A stretch of 64,000 nucleotides of DNA from the NCBI GenBank assembly GCA_902388495.1, contig CABMPP010000005.1, forward strand, positions 62,001 to 126,000, read 5' to 3'. How positions within the stretch are numbered: the first letter of the stretch is position 1; every line of letters begins with the position of its first letter. The position numbers and the translations under genes are program-made. Positions 25,621 to 33,760 of the stretch are shown here, one piece after another. The stretch comes from an uncultured Bacteroides sp. (GTDB lineage: Bacteria > Bacteroidota > Bacteroidia > Bacteroidales > Bacteroidaceae). A model generated the notes under the pieces. The model was given only the letters and a program-made list of their open reading frames with translations, searched no databases and was not told the DNA's origin.

Positions 25621-28200
25621 TTACATCTTCACACTCAAGGTATGAGTACCCGAACCGTATTCCCTGGCTACAGTCTCACCGGGAAACGTAACATCGGCCG
25701 TTGCTCCTTCCGGAATGGTAAATGTCCACTGCCACGTATTACCCTCATACTTCCATGAGCTTTTGATAAGTCCTGCCGCCGACTGATATTCGGCCGTGAG
25801 GTGACCTAAACGGCGATCGGGCACGGGGCGCATGATAATATGGCGGAACCCCGGTTGCGAAGGATCGGCGGCGATACCAGCCGCAGTCTCCCATAACCAT
25901 TCGCATACACAACCATAAGCGTAGTGATTGAATGAGTTCATGCCACGGGGCCCCATGCCTTCCTCTATCATATAACTGTTCCAGCGTTCCCAGATGGTAG
26001 TGGCGCCATTGTCGACAGAATAGAGCCACGATGGATTTTTACGTTGGAAGAGAAGTTCGTAAGCGATGTCGGACATGCCGTTTTCGGTAAGTGTGGCCAT
26101 AAGGATAGAGGTACCTAAGAAACCGGTCTGCAAGCAATTGCTGTGTTCCTTGAAGTTCTGGCGCAGGCGGGCAATCATGTGCTCTTTTGCTGCGCCTTCC
26201 AGGATATTGTTCTTCAGGGCAAACAAAGCAGGGGTCTGCATGGTATTCAAGATGGCAGTTTTGAACTCGCCTTCAGAAGTAAAGAACTGCCGGCGTATGT
26301 ACTCCCGTGCCTCATCGGCCATTGACGCATAGCGCGAAGCGTCGCGTCCGGTAGCTTTTGCCATATCACACATCATACCGGCATCCATCAGCCAATAGCT
26401 GGCGCACAGGTAATTCCAGTAATCCACAGCCTCCGGAAGAGGACCTTCCGGGCCGAAGGCACGTCCGCTACAGCTCTCCAGCGGTTCATAGCTCAGCCAG
26501 TCTGCCCATTGATAATTTCCGTTCTCGTTTTTAAGGGCATTGTGATCGTACTTCGTTTCTGCCACGTGGTTCATGAAACGTTCCATCGACTCCCATGACT
26601 CCTCAATGACTTGTTTGTCGTCAAATTGTTTCCAGACAACCCACGGCACGATGATTCCGGCATCAGCCCAGCCAAGGCGCATCATATCGCTGTCTCCGCA
26701 TCCATACTGTGCAAAGGGAGCTACACCGGGATAGCCACCCGTAGAAGACTGGGTGTCGCGCAAGTCTTGCAACCACTTATGAAAGAAGCGGCTCGTGTTG
26801 GCAAAGAATGTACCTGTCTCGGCAAACACTTGTGTGTCGGCCGTCCATCCCAAGCGTTCGTTGCGCTGTGGACAGTCGGTGGGAATGGACAAGTAGTTGG
26901 ATAATTGTCCCCAATAAGTATTTGAGATAAGTTTGTTCACCAGCTCATTCCCCGTAGTGATGTGCCCTGTTTCCATTTCTTGGGCAATGGACGTAACGGG
27001 AACACTACGTATCTGCTTGATAACTACCGGTTCCGTAACGGTGATGGAGAGGAAACGATAACCAAAGAACGTATTTCGCGGACGGTAAGAGACTGGCTTC
27101 TCTCCTGCCGCAAAGGTATAGTCGAGCATCATGCCCGTATCCGGTATGCGCAGATTAAGGCGATGTACGCTACCTTCCGGACCGTCCATGCCTCTGCTCT
27201 TCGCCCCATTCCCGTCGTTGAGCAACTCCGATGTTACGCAATGAAGCGTTGCGCCCTCCTTTGCCTGAAACAGGAATTCCGGTACCGCAGCTGCATTCTG
27301 TCCGAAGTCCACCACCAGGTTCTCGCCCGGATTTACCTGCATGGGCTCTCCCTCTGCAAACTCTTTCTTAATGACCACCTTGCCATAAGCATCTTCATTC
27401 TGTCCTGTCACCTCTTGCCAGATGTAGGCTTTTACGGGTGCAAGTGCAATGTCAGGACGCATATAGACCTCCGCGCCATTGTTGGGACGGATCTGCCCTT
27501 GAAATTCACGGTTCACTTCCGGTTTGGAGAGCCGTTCCGGAGTGAGAAAGCCTTGTGCTTCGCGGGCATCGTAGACTTCTCCGTCAAAGATGGCGGCATG
27601 TTTCACCGGTCCGGCTATACCTGCTTGCCATGTGTCGGTATTTGTCCCCAAAAGACGTGTCGTTCCATCTGTATAGCTCACACGCAATACACCACGAAAC
27701 GCGCACTTCGTACCATACATGCCTTGACTTCCACCGGGTGTGACAATCTTGTCGCCCCACCAGCCGGGCGTTACCTGCGCGGCTAACTGATTCGTAGCTC
27801 CTGAGCGTGTGTCGAAAGCATCGGTGATATCATACGTAAACGAGCGTTTGGTCTTGAGCGGGTGGGTAAAACCCGGTTTGAGCACCTCATTACCGACAAG
27901 TGTTCCATTGACGTACAAATCGTAGACTCCCAGTCCTACTGTCATCCACTCTACGCGTTCCACCTCGTTTTCGTTGGTCAGCGTGGAGACAAACCAACTG
28001 GCACCGTCCGCTGCACGCGTAGCATCGTTTACAATGCCCGTCACTATAGGAGCATCGACTACCGAAATCCACTCTGAATTTTTCCACGCTTCGTCATCGA
28101 GCGCATCAATCAGTTTCCCTGTGTTTTTCTTGTCAGCAGTGCTACAAGCCGTCAGCATTGCAAGTGCTGCACAATAAAGCATTTGTTTGTAGTTCTTCAT
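25621..28200 (-). CDS. GH78 alpha-L-rhamnosidase, lipoprotein
   Basis: The protein has 859 aa from ATG 28200; the open frame reaches 28317 but the earlier part overlaps the methyltransferase gene and hides the lipoprotein signal (CAALAMLTACSTADKK). The order is N-terminal beta domains (VYDLYVNGTLVGNEVLKPGFT), then an (alpha/alpha)6 barrel with CPQRNERLGWTADTQVFAET and WADAGIIVPWVVWKQF, then a C-terminal beta domain. GH78 enzymes release L-rhamnose from pectin, gums or plant glycosides. No SusC/D or other glycan genes adjoin it, so it is an orphan enzyme here. It lies between repeat copies R2 and R3. Confidence 0.88.
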   Translation of the reverse strand: MKNYKQMLYCAALAMLTACSTADKKNTGKLIDALDDEAWKNSEWISVVDAPIVTGIVNDATRAADGASWFVSTLTNENEVERVEWMTVGLGVYDLYVNGTLVGNEVLKPGFTHPLKTKRSFTYDITDAFDTRSGATNQLAAQVTPGWWGDKIVTPGGSQGMYGTKCAFRGVLRVSYTDGTTRLLGTNTDTWQAGIAGPVKHAAIFDGEVYDAREAQGFLTPERLSKPEVNREFQGQIRPNNGAEVYMRPDIALAPVKAYIWQEVTGQNEDAYGKVVIKKEFAEGEPMQVNPGENLVVDFGQNAAAVPEFLFQAKEGATLHCVTSELLNDGNGAKSRGMDGPEGSVHRLNLRIPDTGMMLDYTFAAGEKPVSYRPRNTFFGYRFLSITVTEPVVIKQIRSVPVTSIAQEMETGHITTGNELVNKLISNTYWGQLSNYLSIPTDCPQRNERLGWTADTQVFAETGTFFANTSRFFHKWLQDLRDTQSSTGGYPGVAPFAQYGCGDSDMMRLGWADAGIIVPWVVWKQFDDKQVIEESWESMERFMNHVAETKYDHNALKNENGNYQWADWLSYEPLESCSGRAFGPEGPLPEAVDYWNYLCASYWLMDAGMMCDMAKATGRDASRYASMADEAREYIRRQFFTSEGEFKTAILNTMQTPALFALKNNILEGAAKEHMIARLRQNFKEHSNCLQTGFLGTSILMATLTENGMSDIAYELLFQRKNPSWLYSVDNGATTIWERWNSYMIEEGMGPRGMNSFNHYAYGCVCEWLWETAAGIAADPSQPGFRHIIMRPVPDRRLGHLTAEYQSAAGLIKSSWKYEGNTWQWTFTIPEGATADVTFPGETVAREYGSGTHTLSVKM

Positions 28201-28299
28201 ATTCTTATAATTATAAAGTTCTCTTGTACACTTTCTTACCTCGAAGATACGGGATTTTATTGGATAAATAAAGAGCCTGTTTGAATTTTCCTCAGCCGA

Positions 28300-28321
28300 A
28301 ATGCTATCTTCCCGCACGAAG
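28300..28321. repeat. trmH-end repeat copy R3 (original, inside the gene)
   Basis: These 22 bases are the last five codons and stop of the methyltransferase gene plus four bases downstream. The same 22 bases recur exactly at R2 and with one change at R1. Because R3 is coding sequence, it is the likely parent copy. Confidence 0.85.
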
Positions 28322-29107
28322 TTCCCAGAAAGCTACGGCAGATGCAGCGGCCACATTGAGCGAATCAACACCGTGGGACATAGGAATACGGACTACATAA
28401 TCCGCTTCGGCAATCGTTTCGTGCGAAAGGCCGTCTCCTTCGGTACCCATCACAATGGCCAGCTTAGGCTCGGCTGCTAAGACGGGATCATCAATGGAAA
28501 TGGAATTGTCCGTGAGCGCCATGGCTGCTGTGCGAAAGCCCCACTTACCCAAATCTTTGAGGGAACCATCCAACCAAGTCCATGGCACAAGAAAAACCGA
28601 ACCCATAGATACCCTGACCGCACGCCGATTCAACGGACTGCAAGAGTTGCGCGTCAGCAATACAGCATCCATGCCAAGGGCAGCGGCCGAACGGAAGATA
28701 GCGCCGATATTGGTAGTGTCCACTACTCCGTCGATGACCACAATACGCCGGGCTCCCCGACAGACCTCTTCCATGCTTCGCGGAGCAGGAAGACGCATGG
28801 CACAAAGAACGCCACGTGTCAGGACATATCCGGTCAATGTAGCCAGCAGCTCCCTGTCTCCCGTATAGACAGGAATATCGCCGCAACGCTCTATAATGTC
28901 GGCAGCATCACCGGTAATATGTTTCTGCTCGCACAAAAGGGCTAATGGCTCATATCCGGCATCCAAAGCCACCTTGATGACCTTGGGACTCTCGGCTATA
29001 AACAGCCCCTTTTCGGGTTCGAGGCGGTTGCGCAACTGGGCCTCAGTGAGTGTGCTGAATATCTCCACTCCGGGATAAGTCAAAGATGATATTTCGATGA
29101 TAGGCAT
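28304..29107 (-). CDS. TrmH/SpoU-family RNA 2'-O-methyltransferase
   Basis: The protein has 267 aa from ATG 29107 (MPIIEISS); ATG 29131 would add eight Asn-rich residues. An N-terminal substrate-binding part (ETSSL/AELRNRLEPEKGLFIAESPK type) precedes the SPOUT domain with VIDGVVDTTNIGAIFRSAAA, IVMGTEGDGLSHE and PMSHGVDSLNVAAASAVAF, the knot and SAM motifs. It methylates rRNA or tRNA ribose; the exact site cannot be told. Its 3' end is the source of repeats R1-R3. Confidence 0.9.
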   Translation of the reverse strand: MPIIEISSLTYPGVEIFSTLTEAQLRNRLEPEKGLFIAESPKVIKVALDAGYEPLALLCEQKHITGDAADIIERCGDIPVYTGDRELLATLTGYVLTRGVLCAMRLPAPRSMEEVCRGARRIVVIDGVVDTTNIGAIFRSAAALGMDAVLLTRNSCSPLNRRAVRVSMGSVFLVPWTWLDGSLKDLGKWGFRTAAMALTDNSISIDDPVLAAEPKLAIVMGTEGDGLSHETIAEADYVVRIPMSHGVDSLNVAAASAVAFWELRAGR

Positions 29108-29288
29108 ACTATTATTATTTAAAACTTTCAACTAAAACTTTCATATTTCACATACTCTACCGTCACATAATATGCAAAAATACGACATTTTGTCTAAAGT
29201 CATTTCCCATCCAACCTTCTTTTTAAGATATTACGTAATGCAAAAACAAGAACAACATGTGAAATAACGAAAAATATTCCATGTTGAG

Positions 29289-29320
29289 TTTGCACATAAC
29301 AAATTCATTATGTACATTTG
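29289..29320 (+). promoter_or_regulatory. Promoter of the 53-aa ORF and DUF5053 gene
   Basis: TTTG (29289-29292), a 20-base spacer, then TACATTTG (29313-29320). It fits the Bacteroides consensus exactly and predicts a start near 29327, about 38 bases before the first ATG. Confidence 0.72.
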
Positions 29321-29364
29321 TAATGTCATAAAGAAACAGATTATTAACTCTTAAAGAACAAGTA

Positions 29365-29526
29365 ATGACAGATGAAGAACTAAAGCAAGAAATTGAGAAA
29401 ATAAAACAGAAAATTGCCGACTACATAAGAATAACACCCTATTTAGGAATTTCTCCTAAAGAAAAAGAAAGGCAAATGAACCTGATGTTGGATGACTTAA
29501 GTAGATTGCTAAAAGAAAAGAAGTAA
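29365..29526 (+). CDS. Small charged protein, 53 aa, unknown
   Basis: The frame runs from ATG 29365 to TAA 29524-29526. The protein opens MTDEELKQEIEKIKQKIADY and is mostly helical and charged, with 14 Lys and 8 Glu by my count of the translation. It sits about 45 bases after a consensus promoter and 47 bases before the DUF5053 start, so the two are probably one transcript. No family recognised. The promoter and good codon pattern support it as real. Confidence 0.6.
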   Translation: MTDEELKQEIEKIKQKIADYIRITPYLGISPKEKERQMNLMLDDLSRLLKEKK

Positions 29527-29573
29527 GAACCAACTGGATGCTCCGCAAGAGTATCCTTAAAAAGCATCATTAT

Positions 29574-29996
29574 ATGAGAACAATACAAGAGATTTTATCA
29601 GAGATGAAGCCGCTAATGGGCTCTATGAATGCGGAAGAACGAAAAAGGCTAAATGCATTGGAAGAAGAACTGAAAATCTTTCAGATGACTGCCGAAGATA
29701 AGGCTGTGGCACAGACTTGGTATGAGGAAGGAGTAAACGAAATAAAAGAAAGTCTCGGCCGCATAGAATATGAACTAAAGATAAAAGATCAACTTAAAGA
29801 AGTTACCGACATATTGCCTCTTTCCTACATTGCGAAAAACTATTTTGGCAAGAGTGCCGCATGGCTCTATCAACGTATAAACGGAAACAAAGTACGTGGA
29901 AAAGTTTACACTTTAAACCATGAAGAGATTGCCACATTCAATCGTGCATTAAAAGAAATTGGAAATAAGATAAGCTCGTTGTCTATTACAAGTTAA
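29574..29996 (+). CDS. DUF5053-family protein
   Basis: The protein has 140 aa from ATG 29574 (MRTIQEILSEM); ATG 29538 adds 12 residues. A helical N-terminus is followed by the DUF5053 core: LPLSYIAKNYFGKSAAWLYQRINGNKVRGK, where the HTH-like segment reads like a DNA-binding motif. The function of DUF5053 proteins is not known. Relatives are frequent in Bacteroides, often near mobile DNA. It forms a two-gene unit with the 53-aa ORF and ends at a strong terminator. Confidence 0.78.
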   Translation: MRTIQEILSEMKPLMGSMNAEERKRLNALEEELKIFQMTAEDKAVAQTWYEEGVNEIKESLGRIEYELKIKDQLKEVTDILPLSYIAKNYFGKSAAWLYQRINGNKVRGKVYTLNHEEIATFNRALKEIGNKISSLSITS

Positions 29997-30015
29997 TAGC
30001 TGTTTCTTATGACAA

Positions 30016-30678
30016 TTATCTCCGGTATTCGAGCATACCGGAGATTTTTCTACGCATTCTTTTTGCAGAGATTTCATAAAACAAATCCAGGACTCTTTTC
30101 AAGTCTTTTATAAAACGCCGGACTTTAGCCGGAGACTTTTTCTGTGTAAACAGACTATATTCAAAGAATTGCTCGGCCATCTCATCATAAGTACACAAAT
30201 CCAATAAATAGCTTAAAACAGCCTCTGCATAATATTTATAATGCAAGTTGCATTGAGCCTGATACCATGCAAGCCCCATTTCACTATTATACTCAACATG
30301 TTTACAGAAAGCAATGACATCTTCTTGATCTATCCCCAAACGCTCTAATGAATCAAGATAATGACACATCTTATCATAATCAGCCAAAGAATTATTTATC
30401 TCCTCATCAGAATGATGCATCATATCCTCCGGTTTCACATCAAGCTTAAATATAGAGCCGAACAAATTCGCTGATTTTTCCGCTTCTGCATATGAATTAT
30501 TCCCCATCATAGCCAAACTACGATGAAGCATCATAATGGTAAAATGACTATAAATTTGAGTCAAGAAACAAGCCAGTAAAATTTCAGATCTCCTATTTAT
30601 CAGCCTTCGTATATAAAAAGGATCGCTTCTATCCAACCCCTCAATATTACAGACTTTCAATTTTGACAATGCATTCAT
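30016..30678 (-). CDS. Unrecognised 220-aa protein
   Basis: I do not recognise this protein. It is helical, rich in Tyr, Cys, Met and Leu, with ILLACFLTQIYSHFTIMMLHRS near the N-terminus and a basic C-terminus (KKSPAKVRRFIKDLKR, KRMRRKISGML). No signal peptide or clear membrane helix is present. Its last codons lie within the terminator of the DUF5053 gene on the other strand. It starts 42 bases after the Fsr-like gene and may be co-transcribed with it. Confidence 0.6.
   Translation of the reverse strand: MNALSKLKVCNIEGLDRSDPFYIRRLINRRSEILLACFLTQIYSHFTIMMLHRSLAMMGNNSYAEAEKSANLFGSIFKLDVKPEDMMHHSDEEINNSLADYDKMCHYLDSLERLGIDQEDVIAFCKHVEYNSEMGLAWYQAQCNLHYKYYAEAVLSYLLDLCTYDEMAEQFFEYSLFTQKKSPAKVRRFIKDLKRVLDLFYEISAKRMRRKISGMLEYRR
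30018..30050 (+). terminator. Terminator of the DUF5053 transcript
   Basis: ATCTCCGGTAT (30018-30028), loop TCGAGC, ATACCGGAGAT (30035-30045), then TTTTTC. The stem is an 11-bp perfect match. It overlaps the last seven codons of the gene on the minus strand. Confidence 0.85.
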
Positions 30679-30720
30679 CTATAAGCCTTCCAGTATAGTA
30701 TCTTCAGATATTTCCATTTA

Positions 30721-31923
30721 TCAACCCTGCGCCTTCTTCAAATCAGGCAAGAACCACGCCACCAACCCCAGCAAAGGCATGAAGGCACACACATTATAAA
30801 CAGATTCTATACCGAACATATCCGCCATATTCCCCAATACCGCCGAAGCAATGCCCGCAATGCCGAAGGCAAAACCAAAGAACAGCCCGGAGATAAGTCC
30901 TAATTTATTAGGAAGCAACTCTTGTGCATACAATAGAATGGCAGGAAAAGCAGAAGAAAGTATCAGACCGACACAGAAACTGAGCACAACCGTCCACAGA
31001 AGCCCGACGTGCGGCATGAGAAGACTGAACGGCGCCGTTCCGAGAATGGAAACCCAAATCACATACTTGCGCCCTATCTTGTCGCCTACCGGACCTCCGA
31101 TCAAGGTACCCAATGCAGTGGCTACCAGAAAAACAAACAGGAACAACTGCGACTGCTGGATGCTGACACCGAATTTATGAATAAGATAGAAAGTATAGTA
31201 ACTCGTCAAACTGGCCATGTAGATATACTTGGAAAATATAAGTATCAGCAGAATGATAATAGCAAATGACGTCATTCTTGAAGAAAGAGGACGTGCTACT
31301 TCTCTCTCAGCAATCGCCGGACGCTTCTTCAAATGATTCAGATAAGCGCTGAACCAGCGGCAGATAGGTATCATTACCAAAATAGCCGCCACGGCAAAGA
31401 TGGAGAATAAAGCGATGTGATGCCTTCCGTAAGGAGCCACCAGCAGTGCCACCAGCAAGGGTCCCAGCGAGCCGCCCAGGTTTCCGCCTACCTGGAAGAG
31501 GGATTGAGCCAGCCCGCGCTTTCCACCGGAAGCCAGGAAAGTGATGCGCGAAGCCTCCGGATGCAATACGGAAGAACCGATTCCCACGACAAACACAGAA
31601 GCCATCAGCCAATACAAGTTAGTGGCAAACGCCAGGTTCAATATTCCGACCAGCGTAAAACTCATGCCAATCGGCAGCGACCAGGCAATGGGACGCTTGT
31701 CAAAGAACAGCCCCATAAGCGGCTGAAACACGGATGCCGACATTTGATACACCAATGTTATCAAGCCAATCTGGGCAAAGCTCAAAGATAAATCATCTTT
31801 AAATAAAGGATATGTTGCCGAAATAACAGATTGCAGCATATCATTCAGACAGTGAGAAATACTCAACGCAATAAGGATAGGAAAAGCGATTCTGCGAACC
31901 GGTGGTCTTTGGCTCTGTATCAT
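30721..31923 (-). CDS. fsr: MFS exporter, Fsr (fosmidomycin resistance)-like
   Basis: The protein has 400 aa from ATG 31923 (MIQSQRPPVRRIAF); ATG 31956 is an upstream option. Twelve membrane helices are apparent. Features of the Fsr group include ALSISHCLNDMLQS in helix 1, PLMGLFFDKRP after helix 2 and GSSVLHPEASRITF in helix 4. Family members export fosmidomycin and related compounds; the natural substrate is unknown. CAAAGGTA (31954-31961) gives a -7 box on this strand. Confidence 0.85.
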   Translation of the reverse strand: MIQSQRPPVRRIAFPILIALSISHCLNDMLQSVISATYPLFKDDLSLSFAQIGLITLVYQMSASVFQPLMGLFFDKRPIAWSLPIGMSFTLVGILNLAFATNLYWLMASVFVVGIGSSVLHPEASRITFLASGGKRGLAQSLFQVGGNLGGSLGPLLVALLVAPYGRHHIALFSIFAVAAILVMIPICRWFSAYLNHLKKRPAIAEREVARPLSSRMTSFAIIILLILIFSKYIYMASLTSYYTFYLIHKFGVSIQQSQLFLFVFLVATALGTLIGGPVGDKIGRKYVIWVSILGTAPFSLLMPHVGLLWTVVLSFCVGLILSSAFPAILLYAQELLPNKLGLISGLFFGFAFGIAGIASAVLGNMADMFGIESVYNVCAFMPLLGLVAWFLPDLKKAQG

Positions 31924-32063
31924 AGTCGTACGATCATTTATTGAAATCGGGCACAAAGGTACATAAAGTATGTCGAGTTACTTCATGTTTCAATTTAAAA
32001 TTCAAGGGAGAAATGCCGAATTGTACAGGCAATAATACCACTATACATAAGAGAAAATGCCGC

Positions 32064-32187
32064 GATGCCATAAGCAAGACTTCGTTTTGCAGCCGTGGGC
32101 CGAACGGTTGCGAACTGCGGGCTCTCCGGGGGACAGTTGTCCCCCGTAAAGCCCGCAACTACAAACCGAAGTTCTGCTTATGGCATC
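32064..32187. repeat. 124-nt nested palindrome (MITE- or ncRNA-like)
   Basis: The outer arms are 21 bases long and match at 19 (GATGCCATAAGCA at 32064 against TGCTTATGGCATC ending 32187). An inner stem is GCGGGCT-CGGGGGAC, loop AGTT, GTCCCCCG-AGCCCGC (32117-32156). The inner part is GC-rich, unlike the AT-rich surroundings. It has no coding frame or flanking target duplication that I can see. Confidence 0.8.
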
Positions 32188-32192
32188 ACTGC

Positions 32193-32253
32193 ATTATACA
32201 CAAGGCAATACTATATTATACATAAGGCAATGCAACATTACACCAAGGCAAAG
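32193..32253 (+). repeat. 22-bp tandem repeat next to the palindrome
   Basis: ATTATACACAAGGCAAT (32193-32209), ATTATACATAAGGCAAT (32215-32231) and ATTACACCAAGGCAAAG (32237-32253) recur every 22 bases. It begins five bases after the palindrome. Confidence 0.75.
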
Positions 32254-32410
32254 TAATCGAAGAATGCCGCAAATAAAAAGTCCTTATACACCTTTTCAGG
32301 TTCTCCTACACCTCTTATACACCCTCTCCATCCTGCATGAATAAAGGGTTTCAGCGAAAAGGGTGTAGGGTGTAGAAGACTTGTTCAACTTTTAATTCTG
32401 TAGCCTCAGA

Positions 32411-33748
32411 TTAATTCAGCAATCCCGGGTTTGCCTCCGTTGCCTCTTTCGGGATGGAAAGTGTATAGCGGGCGTCATCCGCCTCGAGTACATAAGTTTG
32501 CCCGCCAAGCACCTTCTCCAGGCGGGGACGGGTGGTACGGCGAAGATCGAACCAGCGATGTCCCTCGAAAGCGAGTTCACGGGCGCGTTCGTTCAGAACT
32601 TCCTGTATCAGGGCATCCTTACCCATTTCATGGACGGCGGCAGCTTTGGCAGAGTAAGCTTCCGGAGTATAACGCTTCTGCATCAGTTCCAGCAGGCGGG
32701 TACGTGCCTGGGACAGTTGGTCCAAGCGGGCAGCAGCTTCGGCAGCATTCAGGTACATCTCGCCAACGCGGAAGGTACACAGATAGTTGTTGCTCCCTCC
32801 TTTCCGGTTCTTCCGGAAACCGTTTCCGTCGGGTTCGGCAAAATATTTGTCCAGACGAAGGTCGTTGTCAGAGTAGAGAGCAAGGAAAGAAGGCGTTGCC
32901 AAAGCTGCTCTGTTCACTGAATTGCTTAAAGGCATCTCTAAGGCAGTGATATTCTCTATGGAGTTATAGTAATTGGGCAGAGCGGCGGACTCGTTGTTCA
33001 AATCTTCCAAAGCAGACTTCTCGGCAAGTGCAGCCTCGGCAGCATCCCAGGCAGCCTGCCATTCTCCTTTATACAGAGATACGCGAGACTGGAACGCCTT
33101 GACAGATGCCGTACTGAAGCGATAGGAGTATTTCTCTTCCCACGCGCTTTCCGTAATCAGCGAACGGGCCACGTCAATATCGGCCTGAATGGAAGTATAA
33201 ACTTCGCCCACGGTATTACGACTCAATACTTTCTCCAAGTCTGTGTCCAGCTTTAGCGGTACGGACTTCGTGTCCAAGGCTCCCGGTTTGGTATAAGGCT
33301 GACCGTAAAGATTCACCAGCAGGAAGTGCATATAGGCACGAAGCATATAAGCCTCGCCCACCAACTGGTTGACATCCGCCTCACTGCCTTCCTTGATGTC
33401 GGACTTGTTTTCAATGATATGGTTGGCAATAAAAAGCACATTGTAATACTTTGCCCACTCAAACGGCGTAGTATAAGCATTGGGGGCTACATCGTTCCAA
33501 CGCTCTATGTCCATATAGTAGTTCTGGTCGTACTCATTATCCCCCACCTGCATCTCGTCGGAACGAAAGCAGGCCATACCCCGGTCGCTGAGGTTACTTA
33601 CATTCTTATAAGAGCGTGCCAGCAAGGCTCTATACTCAGCCAGCGAGTTAGGGATAACACTACCGGTAGGCTGAATATCCAGATAGTTGTCGCAAGCCGC
33701 AAGCAGGAGCACGCAACTCATTATCATCAGATTTATTATTTTCTTCAT
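32411..33748 (-). CDS. SusD/RagB-family surface lipoprotein
   Basis: The protein has 445 aa. Lipobox VLLLAACDNYLDIQP; the typical SusD start. SusD-like helices follow (EWAKYYNVLFIANHIIEN; LVGEAYMLRAYMHFLLVNLYG) and the C-terminal RARELAFEGHRWFDLRR. SusD proteins form the lid on a SusC channel and capture the ligand at the cell surface. At 445 aa it is shorter than most glycan SusD proteins. It is 12 bases after the susC-like gene. Neighbouring proteases rather than glycosidases suggest a peptide ligand, as for RagB. Confidence 0.93.
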   Translation of the reverse strand: MKKIINLMIMSCVLLLAACDNYLDIQPTGSVIPNSLAEYRALLARSYKNVSNLSDRGMACFRSDEMQVGDNEYDQNYYMDIERWNDVAPNAYTTPFEWAKYYNVLFIANHIIENKSDIKEGSEADVNQLVGEAYMLRAYMHFLLVNLYGQPYTKPGALDTKSVPLKLDTDLEKVLSRNTVGEVYTSIQADIDVARSLITESAWEEKYSYRFSTASVKAFQSRVSLYKGEWQAAWDAAEAALAEKSALEDLNNESAALPNYYNSIENITALEMPLSNSVNRAALATPSFLALYSDNDLRLDKYFAEPDGNGFRKNRKGGSNNYLCTFRVGEMYLNAAEAAARLDQLSQARTRLLELMQKRYTPEAYSAKAAAVHEMGKDALIQEVLNERARELAFEGHRWFDLRRTTRPRLEKVLGGQTYVLEADDARYTLSIPKEATEANPGLLN

Positions 33749-33760
33749 AATCTTCTTGTT

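Larger units (their letters stand above)
31957..32410. other. Intergenic region with structured palindrome and tandem repeats
   Basis: Between the Fsr-like start and the susD-like stop there is no gene. The region holds the 124-nt palindrome (32064-32187), a 22-bp tandem repeat (32193-32253) and a pair of inverted CTACACC/GGTGTAG tracts (about 32300-32378) that may end the susCD transcript. Confidence 0.6.

Noticed and set aside
31934..32225. Short frames across the 124-nt palindrome
   Set aside because: They encode the repeat structure on both strands, with no RBS or protein features.
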